Shown here: piece by piece, positions 45,157 to 55,904 of the stretch
Position numbering within the stretch: the stretch's first letter is position 1
Layout: the number at the start of each line of letters is the position of its first letter
NCBI GenBank assembly: GCA_964020975.1
Contig: OZ026619.1
Span: forward strand, 8,295,878 to 8,359,877
DNA length: 64,000 nucleotides
From: Hermodice carunculata
Lineage: Eukaryota > Annelida > Polychaeta > Eunicida > Amphinomidae
Reading direction: 5' to 3'
Translations under genes and position numbers: made by a program
The notes under the pieces: model-generated
What the model was told of the DNA's origin: nothing
Database searches by the model: none
Seen by the model: only the letters and a program-made list of their open reading frames with translations

Positions 45157-46684
45157 CTGAACCCCAATGAAAAGTATCCACATAAAAAAATTAACACATT
45201 AATTTTGTAAGTTACTAAGTACTGTGTGTGCATATATGCATGGTTTGGAGCCTACATCAGGGTCATTCAGGACAACTTTTTAACTTTTGCTGGGTTGTTA
45301 CATAATGCATGTGACTTTTGTGCACCGAATATGGCTTCTGACCACCACTCCTATTGGATGGCTAAAATGACCTGATGTTTTCAGTGGCTTTAAAAAGGGA
45401 TGTTCAGCCAAGAAAAAAGCCAGTGGTCTCAGGTGTGTTGAGGCGATCATGCCGCGTCTGAGCCAAGGTCAAAGACACCATGCTTTGGGGCTTGCAGAGG
45501 GTGGAGTCCCAATCACTCAAATCGCACAAAGAATGGGGTGTACTCGGCGCACCATCCAACGACTAATTGAACGGCAACAAGAAACTGGATCCGTAGATGA
45601 TCGGCCTAGGCCTGGCCGAGAAAGAGTGACAACACCTGGCCAAGACCGTCACATCCGGCTGATGCACCTGCGAGACCGTTTCCGTACAGCAGCCCAAACA
45701 GCCCGTGAGACTCAAGGGGTGAATCACCGTCCTGTCAGTAGTTCTACTGTGCAGAGGCGACTGAGGAGCAGTGGGCCTAACAGCCAGAAGACCTTACAGG
45801 GGTAACCTGCTGACCCAACCCAGAAGAGAAAGACGACTGCAGTGGTGTAGAGCACACTCCAGGTGGACTCGCCAGCAGTGGAATACCGTCCTTTTTACTG
45901 ACGAGTCCCGTTTTTGTGTCAGCAGAGCAGATGGCAGAGAACGTGTGTGGCGCCAGACTGGGGAGAGATATGCAGATGCCTGTGTCCGTCAGGCAGATCG
46001 ATGGGGTGGACCCTGTGTCATGGTGTGGGCAGGCATCAGCAACCGCTACCAGACACCCCTAGTGGTCATTCAAGGGATCCTCAATGCTAGGCGGTACATT
46101 GATGAGGTGCTGGAGCCGCACATGGTCCCATTTATGGAGCAGCATCAAGATCTGGCGATCTTTCAGCAGGACAATGCACGTGCACACTCTGCAAGATTAA
46201 CAATTGAACTTTCTCAATGAGAACAACATCAATGTCATGGAATGGCCAGCGTTTCTCACCCGATCTGAGCCCTATTGAACATTTGTGGGATCAGTTAGGC
46301 CAAGGTATTCAACGGAGGACACCTAGGCCTACTACCCGAAACCAGCTGATCCAAGCTCTGCAAAGAAGAATGGAATAATGTTCCCCAACACAGAATTCAA
46401 ACCCTGGTCAGCAGTATGCGCCGCAGATGTATAGCATGTGTTGATGCTCGAGGTGGCCACATCCCATATTGAACAGAAAAATTTTGTGTGGACTTTCAAT
46501 TAGGGCAGTTAATGACATTTTTTGCCTGTAAGTGACGTTAATGTCGGTAGAGCGTGACATTATTTTTACGCCAGAAAAGTGAATGCTTTGTTAAGTTCTA
46601 AGCACGTCTAGGTATGAAATGTTTCAAGTATAAACAATAAAATACTTCAACATTGGCATGTGGTTACTTTTCATTGGGGTTCAG
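45157..46684 (+). mobile_element. Full-length Tc1-like DNA transposon
   Basis: The 1528 bp element starts CTGAACCCCAATGAAAAGTA and ends with the inverted copy, giving a 27 bp terminal inverted repeat with one mismatch. TA lies immediately outside at 45155-45156 and 46685-46686, the expected target duplication. The transposase lies inside on the plus strand. Length, TIR type and coding capacity match Tc1/mariner elements. Nearly identical ends with a frameshifted gene imply a fairly recent, now inactive copy. Confidence 0.95.
45449..46472 (+). pseudogene. Tc1-family transposase, frameshifted
   Basis: DD34E transposase of about 340 residues. The N-terminal part (45449-45770) begins MPRLSQGQRHHALGLAEGGV, has two helix-turn-helix DNA-binding segments (ITQIAQRMGCTRRTIQRLI) and a GRPR-like RPRPGRER hook. 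The catalytic part has FTDESRF (first Asp, about 45900), FQQDNARAHSAR (second Asp, about 46170) and SPDLSPIEHLWDQ (Glu, about 46260-46295), and the C-terminus reads CVDARGGHIPY before a stop at 46470. Four frame changes, each best explained by one extra base, lie near 45770, 46212, 46250 and 46365. All three catalytic residues are present, so only frame is lost. Confidence 0.93.
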
Positions 46685-46686
46685 TA

Positions 46687-47400
46687 TATTAACGTATCAA
46701 TTTCAAAACACAGTGTCTTCAAGGCAAAGTATAGGCCCACATGGTAGATCATCATTACGAGGGCTTTCTTGAAATAAGGAAATTTGTATTAGAGCGTATA
46801 TAGCCCAAGAATAAAACTGTTTTGCATATTTTTTTTCTTCTTCTTCTTTAACTTTTATTATTACGCATGAAAGAATGCAGCACAGATGTTAACAGCGGCA
46901 CCTGGCATGATGCATTATGGGAAACCTGCACGTGCAAAGACACATCACGAGAGCATTTCGAAAACATGCTCAAATGACTGAACATATCTGGCATGTCATG
47001 TTCCTGCATTACGCTTACCAACTGTAATTATTCACATTTAGCGCCACTCTGCTATTAGGTAATCTGGGCAGAATAATTATGTTTTCAGGACAACAACAAT
47101 AGATTTTACAGCCCCTTTTCTTGGTTCAGTCCACGACATGCTCTTGCGCATTTCGTTAATTGCCATTCCACCATATATGCTTTGTTTCCGTGCATACGTC
47201 TCTCAATTACTCAAGATGCTCATATACTGTGGAATTTACTCGTAACCAATTAAGTCCACAGATACGCCAACAACACACCTGGGAACGTTTTGTGTTTTTC
47301 TTTGATGTATTCACCGCCGATTACAATGACTGCAGTGAATAATGTGAAGCGTGCTCAAGTAGATGCGGTTTTTGTGAAACTGAGGTTAAGCACACATTAC
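46687..47400. other. No recognised gene
   Basis: AT-rich right flank of the Tc1 element with a TTC run (46830-46848). No domain-bearing frame. Confidence 0.45.
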
Positions 47401-47404
47401 ACGT

Positions 47405-47408
47405 CACA

Positions 47409-47464
<56 letters not shown>
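47405..47464. repeat. (CA)n microsatellite
   Basis: About 28 CA units with one TACA interruption. Confidence 0.97.
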
Positions 47465-47465
<1 letters not shown>

Positions 47466-47660
47466 CTGCCCAAGACGGAATAAGAGAAGTGACGCAAAAT
47501 GAATATAGGATAGTATCTTCATGTATAATATGTGAATATATTATAGTATATGAATAACGGAACATAACGCTCTTTTCAACTGTTTTACAGCATCCGGGTA
47601 CCTATTTTGACACCCACAGTAACTGTTTTATAATGTTTAAACAGATCCAAATCGTCTCCA

Positions 47661-47818
47661 CGTTTTTTTTTTTTTTTTTTTTTTTTTTGTTTTGTTTTGT
47701 TTTGTTTGTGTGGCTGGTTTTTTTGTCTGTTTGTTTGTTTGTTTGGTTTTTTGTGTGTGTTTTTTTTTTTTTTTTGTTTTTGTTTTTTGTTTCTTATGTT
47801 TTTTGAGGGGGGGGGGGT
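47661..47818. repeat. T-rich (GTTT)n tract ending in a G-run
   Basis: T-runs broken by single G, TTTG units, and a final run of about 10 G. Mirror of the A-rich tract at 11.6 kb and of the mariner-embedded tract at 40.8 kb. Confidence 0.92.
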
Positions 47819-49840
47819 CCGCATTAAATTTGTTGGTACCAAACCGTTCTAATGATAAGGTTTTTTGGGGGGATGAGGGTCAATATGGTGGTTGATTGGT
47901 TGGTTGGCTGCCATATTGGGTAGTCTCAGCCCATTGAAAGATAATAAGAGCAAGCAGAGATCATACCAATCATGTAAGAACTCCACAGCGAAAGCTTTTG
48001 TTTGTGATATTGACTTTCTGCAAGAATGCCATGTGTTTGTAGTGCAGTTTCAGGAGTTGTTCCAGAAGTCGTTTGCAAAATAATAATATCTTCCTTTAAC
48101 AATGATTCGAATGCCTGGAGTCTCTCCTCCATAGTGTGACCTGCTGTTTTCACCCATGATGATATTAACAAAAAACAATAATGACAACAACATAACTCGA
48201 TCAATGATGACAATTTTTTATGTTTCCGTTCTGAAAATAGGTAATTTATTGTCAGTAATTTATTGTTTCCATTACCATGGTAATATTGTTCAGTGAAATT
48301 GGTAAAACAGTTAGTTTGCGCTAAGGAAGTCCAAAACTTGCTTAAAATTTCATCCGAAGTTTACGTAACAAAGATAAATACTGTAGTCTAATTAGTCAAA
48401 CAGGTTAGATATGTCTGTCAAAACTTAAGAAGTTGCCCCGCTGCGCTTTCTGGCTTTGAGCATTTTCATGCGTGCGCATAGTGGTGATTGATGACTCATG
48501 GGGTCAAAAGCTGTGAAAACGGAGAATATGTCCCTCTGGTAGCATGTTTTACGCTTCATGAATGGTTAAAGGTAGTTATGGGTAATTTTACTCAGCTATC
48601 GGTGACTTTTTGAAGTGAGCATTGGTTATTGTTGCGCGCGTCAATGTGTAATGGCTGGTAACAATAGTGACCAGCAGCTAATAAGCGTATCTCAGATGCC
48701 AGAAAAATAAAACCCAGCTAGACGGCTATTGTACATCTGGCCACGACCGACTTCTGGCAATTGACAAAAGTGCGTATGTGGGTAATTATCACGCAGAGAG
48801 ATGACACAGGAAATAATCATGTTTCAATTAGTTTGTCTTCTTCCAGGACAACTGATTATTAATCCCCAAAGAATAAACTGTAAGCACCTGTCTACCGAAG
48901 CCAGACCGCGTGTCTACGTGAACATGTGCCAGCATTTTACTCGCACTGTTTCCATGCGCAGGTGGCCGCGTGTCAATCACTGAAGCCACCAATACAGGGG
49001 AAACCATGTCAGGTCCCTTGGTGCAATGATTATTTCGTTAGTTTTAGAAATGGAGGTAAATGATTCCATAAATCTAAACTGCAATAATTACATTTCAAAT
49101 AGGGTTCACAGCAACATGCACGGGACTCAACAACATACCATAATATGTATTTTTGTGCATGCCTAATAATTTTTCCTTTCAATATAGTGTATTCAAAGTC
49201 AACAGTTAAACAACCCGTTGTATATTTTGTTGCATGCGTTATAAAGTATTCATTAAAAGTAAACAAATAAACAAATCATACCCCCCAAAAAATGACAAAC
49301 AAACGAAAACCAAAACAGCAAACAAAGAAAAATACGTTTTAACATTACAACAAACATTTTTACATCTTGCCATTACACACGGAAAATCATGCTTGAATTT
49401 TGCCGTGCGAATATAGACCGATATTTCATTATTCTCGGCATATCAAGGAAATAAATGTTACTCAGAGTGAAAGCCATGAAGTACATGCAGAGAGAGAACA
49501 TACCACAGTCTCTTTTGAACTTCCATCAAGTAAGGGTTTTTTATTCCAGGATACCAATTATGTGCGACTACACCCAGGGCAACTGCCAGCACCTCCCATA
49601 TCAGCATGGGATGTGATCTTGTGGAATAGAATCCTGCAGTTGCAGCAATGCATCCCACCATACATGAAGGCTCTAGTGCATATGTCCCATACGTTCAGCC
49701 AATTGGTCAGAAATGTCACATTTACAAACACAGAGTATTTGATTTTGACACTTCGAACTTCTTTGTCATATAACTTTTTCGAACAATATATACAGGTGTG
49801 GCGATTTAGGTGTTCCATCCATTAGACATTAGACAGACAC
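47819..49840. other. No recognised gene
   Basis: AT-rich. The open frame at 49400-49825 (plus) starts at a non-ATG codon and shows no domain. The short frame 47926-48213 (minus) is likewise unsupported. Confidence 0.4.
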
Positions 49841-49842
49841 GC

Positions 49843-49845
<3 letters not shown>

Positions 49846-49933
<88 letters not shown>
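49846..49933. repeat. (GA)n microsatellite
   Basis: About 42 GA units, preceded by AGACAGACACGCAGAAAG. Confidence 0.97.
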
Positions 49934-49936
<3 letters not shown>

Positions 49937-51620
49937 GTATTTCCATCGCATATCCAATAAAGCGAAACGGTCGAAACCCGGCATGAGTATGGGACCATCG
50001 AATCCCAAGCACACAATAAGGGGTACCACTTTACCTCTTGAGAGATGTTTAATCAAGCAAATTTAAAAACATATACCATCATACATGCTGCACTTTGCTC
50101 TCTCACACATTTCGTGTACTATGAATAATTATATTGCTTTGTGCGTCATATTCTTTCATACACTATATATATATATATTTACTTAACTTCCTGTATGTTC
50201 TTCCTGTCACCGATGACAAATGCTTCATTATTAATCATAATTTGTCACCCATCTAGCTGGATTTTTTTTGCGAAACACCTACCCATGATCTGTCCAGTTG
50301 TTCATGGTTCATTGTAATGTTTCGCATTAACTGAGTGTTAAATTTTGCAAGAATAAACGTAACACGCTGGCTACGGTCCAGATTGTGTTGATACACAACT
50401 TTGATGTACCTTATCTTCCTTTCGGCGGCTTATTTTATCATTCAAACACACACAATGCGTGAAATCAACTATCTGTTTTCATTTGAAATGCTATTCAAAG
50501 CTCACTGTTAAATCTTGTAAAAAGAATTGGAAGATAAACGTTCCAGAAAGATGTTTCTTTTGTCCAGAGAATTGAAAGGAACATACATGTCGGATACTAC
50601 AGGTCAAAGCACAGACACAGAAACCGTCCACTGATTCACATCTTAGTTTGATTTATAGCGTCTATTGTAACGTCATGTTTTTCTTCATCCTTTTCTTGCG
50701 TGCTGCCCCAAAACAATTCATATTTATAATGATAAGATGACTCGGTATTTTTTGTAAATATGCGTGATCACGAGACGTTCATACAGGGCTGTGCTCTCAA
50801 TAAAATCTGGCACCACGTAAAAAATGCACATAACAACTGCCGCCTCCCCGAATATTGCGTGTCTGAAGGTATTTGAATTTAAGAACCCTGGTGGTGATTT
50901 TTCACCCTGCCTTCTTAAAGCACCTGCTTTGTTCGTTACATCTCATCATGGAACTTTGCATCGAAGCTTCATATTTTGACGATCATACATTCATCATACC
51001 ACGAATTCTCCATGAAAGGTCGTAACGGGTCATTGTATTTGAATCAGGAGGACCAAATTATGCTTATTCCAAACGCGTGTTGTTCTGCTTGTTTTCGTGT
51101 ACTTTCTCTGAGCTGTGACCCTCGCATTGTGTCAAAGAGGGTGCATGCAATTATAATATCAATTACTGTTTTCTGTAGCATTTGGTTTGTGCATGGGTGC
51201 ATTGGTTCAATGTCGCGCATAAAAGACCATTGGAAGCATATTTCCGTCATAAGAATGAAAATACTGCCACTTGTTCCAAATATTTTCGAGTAAAGTGAAG
51301 TCCAAGTCATCTGTTTGTGAATGAAAACTGGGTGGTGCACAACGTTATATTTTTTACTCATAAAGTAATTGGAGGCTGAACTTTGAAATATCTGCACTAA
51401 AGCACAAGATAAAAATAAATAAAGAAAATATCTTTGGCTTATGTTATTATTTATCATAATCCATGTTACTATGTACAATTATGAACGTATAATCATGCAA
51501 TAAATAAGAATTGACAAGAAGATTCAAATAATTGTTATCAGCATAATGTAGGAAACGAACATACGTACATTATATGAACAGGAGAGGCATTTAGATCACA
51601 AGAAAAGGTTCTCTGTTGTT
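49934..51620. other. No recognised gene
   Basis: AT-rich. A 144-codon frame on the minus strand (51044-51478) and an overlapping 105-codon plus frame (50976-51293) have no recognisable domain. The overlap of two such frames suggests chance. Confidence 0.4.
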
Positions 51621-51733
51621 GGTTTGTGATATCCTTAATTACTAATGCATCCCCCTAAAAATACTGGTAGGCCTATAGGTAAATTCAGTAGCTTGTGATA
51701 CTGTGTTTAGAAAAGTCCAGTCGTATATTTTAA

Positions 51734-51973
51734 CTCTTTCAATGCCGATTCAGTGCCAATCACGTCTTAAGTCGATCTATTAAAGGGAAACAGTCTGAAT
51801 TATCACAAGGATCTCAGATTCGTATTCCTCGCAAAAGGAACTTTCCTTCAAATAAAGCCATGCCTCTAGTTCCAAAGAAAATATCCCAGGCAATAGCTCT
51901 TCTTGGCGCGCATTGAGCCCAATGCGGGCCGAAAAAAGCTGTTGACTCAGTCCAAAATTTGACACTAAAAGAG
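51734..51973. mobile_element. TTAA-flanked MITE, copy 1 (piggyBac-type target)
   Basis: A 240 bp non-coding element alignable end to end with the copy at 54472. The left end CTCTTTCAATGCC follows TTAA (51730-51733). The right end, read inward, CTCTTTTAGTGTCAA, abuts TTCA, a one-base variant of TTAA. Interior blocks CAATCACG, AAGTCGATCTA, GTCTGAATTA and GAATATCCCAGG-like are shared with the other copy. TTAA duplication is the hallmark of the piggyBac superfamily. A LINE has inserted just beyond its right end. Confidence 0.75.
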
Positions 51974-51986
51974 TTCATTTAGGATC
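51948..51986. repeat. Left copy of a 39 bp target-site duplication
   Basis: Matches 53030-53068 with one mismatch. It begins CAGTCCAAAATTTGACACT and covers the last 26 bases of the MITE plus its flank. It directly precedes the AGTA-rich tail of the non-LTR element. Confidence 0.85.
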
Positions 51987-53029
51987 AGTGAGTAAGTAAG
52001 TGAGTAAGTAAGTCAGTCAGTCAGTAAGTAAATTTATTCAGTACTATGAGGCCTCAGGCCTATTGTACAATACATTGAATACAAAAGTATGATACATAAT
52101 TGCCAGAGGGACAAGATACAATAACTTAATTTTCAAAAACAGGAGAGCTTAATATTTTGTCTCTTTTCTTAAATGCATGATATAAGAACACAGCAATTTG
52201 ACACAATATTGATGGATTTTCTGAAAACATAAGAGCAATGAACTTCTGCTCATTTGGATATGTTACATAATACCTTGGTAAATAATTAATCCGTAAATCA
52301 TGATGAATTGGGCACACTAATAAAAATTGAAATTCACCTTCAATACTTCTTTCATTACAAAGGACACATAAACGGTTGTTAATATCGGAATCGTGATGTC
52401 TGCCAGAGTCTATTGTCAAACTATGATTAGAGACTCAAACTTTTGCCAATGATATGAGATATTTTCTTATTGAGATGGACATTAAATATTTTTCAGGCTT
52501 CGGGGACTTTTAAATTTACAATAGTTTTCACACTTTGGGCTGTCGTGTAAGTTTCTTGTCGAATCCTGTTGAAAGCAATCTTTAACCCTCTGCACAAACA
52601 CTTAAAAAAATAATCTTCAGAACCTACTTCTTGGCATATCCAAATATGACTAAAACCAAATTTATCAAGTAACTATTTAATATGTGTTGCCCAAGTTGTC
52701 CTTCCATTTTCATCTAATCGTTTTAACATAAGATAACAGGCCTTTGGCATTCTACCATCAGGCATTTTTAATAATTTCAACCAAAATTTAATACATTTTT
52801 ATTTTTTGTAATGTACAGTACTAAGTGATGGACGACCATATTCTCCTAAAGCTGCCATGTTACTGGATTTGGATGAAATTCCAAGAATATATTTACAATA
52901 TCGTGTTTGAATATCTTCAATATGTTTTCAGTACCGGTATCCCAAAACCTGTGCCCCATATGTAAGAATCGGGACAACCATCTTGTCAAATACCTCCATA
53001 GCTACTGGGAAAGGCAAACCATTAAATTA
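51987..53029 (-). pseudogene. 5'-truncated non-LTR retrotransposon
   Basis: Lies between two 39 bp direct repeats. On the minus strand it runs from 53029 to a 3' tail of AGTA/GTCA units at 51987-52031. Translation in shifting frames gives VFDKMVVPIL-like and KYILGISSKSSNMAALGEYG text near 52850, then the C-terminal module NNRLCVLCNERSIEGEFQFL LVCPIHHDLR (52126-52419 frame), a Cys/His cluster CxxC ... H typical of LINE ORF2 ends. Endonuclease and RT core are absent. Multiple stops and frame changes show it is dead. A short 3' UTR follows with no clear poly(A). Confidence 0.8.
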
Positions 53030-53068
53030 CAGTCCAAAATTTGACACTTAAAGAGTTCATTTAGGATC
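53030..53068. repeat. Right copy of the 39 bp target-site duplication
   Basis: Second copy of the MITE-end sequence, differing at one base from 51948-51986, immediately 5' of the truncated end of the minus-strand element. Confidence 0.85.
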
Positions 53069-53330
53069 GATACTGTAATGAAAGGAATTAGCATGTTGCC
53101 AGTTGTTGCTAGTGTAATTTTCAATTCTTATATGTCCCAAAATGCATCCGCTTTAAACTGTTGGTGCAGGTAAATTCGGTTGTTTGTGGTTCTGTATTTA
53201 CAACATTTCAGGCGTACATTTTGATTTAGGACGAAAAAAAAACAACAGTAATGAAATGAATTACTGTGCTACTTGTAGTTGCTAGCGCAATATTTAACAG
53301 TCCCAAAATTTTGACTGTTCAGTTAATATC
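53069..53330. repeat. Degenerate tandem units around the MITE/LINE nest
   Basis: GTAATGAAAGGAATTA with GTTGTTGCTAGTGTAAT (about 53072-53120) recurs as GTAATGAAATGAATTA with GTAGTTGCTAGCGCAAT (53248-53300). The block ATGCATCC ... GGTAAATTC ... CTGTATTTA (about 53150-53210) resembles 51643-51720, left of the nest. So an older repeat of about 175 bp appears to have been split by the insertions. Confidence 0.55.
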
Positions 53331-54467
53331 TTCTTTTTTGACCTTCAAGTAGGCAAAGAACAATTATAAACTGTTGAACAATTGGTTGTGTCAAAAACGC
53401 GTTTGCTCGCGAACCGACGTGATGTAGGTGCTGAATGTTTAGAAGAAATTAATATTTGTTCTTGACCTTCATTAGTGGTCTCAATAATAAACTTTTATGA
53501 TTAATGTTTCCAAATTATTGTTTCACGTGTAAAATGAAACGTCTCAACTGAGTTTAGATGAATAAACAAACCAACAAACTGACACCATGTATATAAAAGA
53601 AACAAGAGATCCTTGACCTGATCGTTCATTGACAATATCATCAATTTGTTGGGAACCTCCACGCAAATGTGCGTTGTAATATAGAAATAAATTTTCTGAA
53701 GCCGCACATGGATCAAAATGACTCAGATTTGACAATGTTGTACCACGAATAACATGAATAACTTTTTAAGACCATTGCGCAGCAGTCTAGTCAAATGTAC
53801 AAGGGGACAGATTAAGTTCTACACCCTATTTAAGCTGGTTTATGGGCTCAAAGCTAACGTTCTGGGACTTTCTCTTCTGTTCGCATGCGGCGAAAACTAG
53901 CAAATATTGTACCTTCGTGCCAATCAGCCACAAAAAAGGTCATATCTGGTTACAATGCCTCCTGGATATATCCAGGTGAGGCATTAACATGTCAACTTTT
54001 GTACTATTTACAATGATAGCCTCATTCCGAAACTTACGTAGCTGGCAACTCTACACCAACTTATTTTATCTTAGGGGTGGGAAACATGTGGCGGGGGCAA
54101 GGGAGATAATCTTCAGGTGAATAGTTTAGAAGGAGGTGAAGAAGATTTGCATCGTTGAGGCAGCTCGGACGAGACTGAACCACTGTAGTTTGTCTGACCT
54201 TAAGTCTTGGCAGGTCGTACATAATATTGCTCATCCTTTAATGACACAGTCATTTTGAAAGTCTTGGAGTGAACACTGTATGAGACGTACTTAATTGTAG
54301 TAATTATTAGAGATTAAATGAAGAAGGCAAAAAAATACTGTTACACAGTTCACTTGCGAGAGACAGATCTTAACGAGGTTGGGTGCCCCTTCGCAGTGCC
54401 TTGAAACTTGTTGTACACGCAGCTGTCGACGATACAATACCTGTACATATATCGCGCAATTCGCTTA
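53331..54467. other. No recognised gene
   Basis: AT-rich, with a 14 base palindrome CTGGATATATCCAG near 53966-53979 inside a longer imperfect hairpin. Open frames are short. Confidence 0.4.
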
Positions 54468-54471
54468 TTAA

Positions 54472-54711
54472 CTCTTTCTGTGCCAATCACGACTCAAGTC
54501 GATCTACTTAAGTCAGACTAGTCTGAATTAACATTAGAATCCCAGATCCGCATTCCTCGTAAGAAGACGATTTATTCAAGTACCAGAATGCCTGTAGTTC
54601 AAGAGAGAATATCCCAGGTCAACAGCTTTTCTCGGCGTGAATTGGGTGCACTGCACCCAATGCGCGATGAGAAAAGCTGTTGACTCAGTCCAAAATTTGG
54701 CACTGAAAGAA
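54472..54711. mobile_element. TTAA-flanked MITE, copy 2 (piggyBac-type target)
   Basis: A 240 bp element bounded on both sides by TTAA (54468-54471 and 54712-54715). Ends are CTCTTTCTGTGCCAA and, from the right, TTCTTTCAGTGCCAA, an imperfect inverted repeat. The interior has an odd-centred palindrome TTGGGTGCACTGCACCCAA near 54643. No coding capacity. Same length and layout as copy 1, with substantial divergence, so neither insertion is very recent. Confidence 0.8.
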
Positions 54712-54715
54712 TTAA

Positions 54716-55615
54716 GCCCTGGTCAATGAGGAACGGATATGAAATATTATGTGTTTGTAGCCAACAATGGAGTGATTTAAAAGATTTACACGTCCACCAT
54801 TCTACCACACATAACTATATACTCCACTGTTATTGACAAGGTAAAACAATATTGATCAGTGAATATTGTCTGCCATGTTTTAACTCTTAAGTCACGTCAC
54901 AGAGGGTTCTTTTTTTTCAACAAAACACATCCATCTATGTTGATATGGCAGAAATAAATCGAAAGTGTATATCAATTTCAAGATCAGAAAGATTACCATA
55001 TTTAAACTCTCGCCAATTTTCAAACGGTTTTGTCAAATCCAACTAAAGGTACTACCCCACATGCATCAAATAATGTAAATTGCTAAAAATGCAATTTAAA
55101 AAGAGAAAATCTTCTATAGCTGTCACAGTGATTTATGAAACCTAGCTACAGCATTACCAAACAAACAAACACACAAATATGAAAAAACACCTTTACATCA
55201 ACCAAATGATTGATTCCCAGCAAAACCGTAATATCGGCCAAAGCACTACATTGGTTGTCAGCAGAGATTTTGCTTTTACGTACTTTGCTATGTTTGGTTC
55301 TATGTGCTCGGTTAACTTCGCAAAACAGTTTAAGGAATAGTAAAGTTGGAACTTGTAGTACTTGTAGAAGTGTCACTGACGAAAGTCGAACTATTCAATA
55401 AATGAATAAATAAATCAATAAAACGAACTAAAAATAGATTATATAATACATGTATACCTGAAATTGAAAAGAACAGAACACAAAAAAACAAACAAACAAA
55501 AAACAAAACCACCCCCAACCCGAATTACTGAATAAATAAATATAAATAAATAATTATAAATAAATAAATAAATTACGGAAGAAAATAGATGGAAGGAGAC
55601 AGGAATGAATGACAA
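54716..55615. other. No recognised gene
   Basis: AT-rich. Contains short CAAA and AAAT microsatellites (about 55484-55510 and 55530-55575). Nothing coding is supported. Confidence 0.45.
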
Positions 55616-55618
55616 ATG

Positions 55619-55646
55619 TACATACATACAGACAAACAGACAGACA

Positions 55647-55681
<35 letters not shown>

Positions 55682-55743
55682 GCGCGCGCGCACACACACA
55701 CACACACACAGACAGTGCAGCAGGCCAGATAGATAGATGGACC

Positions 55744-55774
<31 letters not shown>

Positions 55775-55904
55775 GGAGAGGCAGGCAGGTCGGCAGGCAG
55801 ACGGGCAGGCCGGCGGGTGGGCAGTCAGGCAGTCAGGCAGGCGGGCAGGCGGGCGGGAAGGAAGGCGGGCATGCAGGCAGGCAGGCAGGCAAGCAGGCAG
55901 ATAA
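55619..55904. repeat. Compound (CA)n(CG)n(CA)n and (GGCA)n array
   Basis: CATA and GACA units, then CA (55648-55679), CG (55680-55691), CA (55692-55710), a short spacer with GATA, then a 160 bp GGCA/GGCG array (55745-55904). Alternating purine-pyrimidine CA/CG blocks are prone to Z-DNA. Confidence 0.95.

Noticed and set aside
51044-51478. 144-codon minus-strand frame
   Set aside because: No recognisable domain, and a 105-codon frame overlaps it on the other strand, which is typical of chance open frames.
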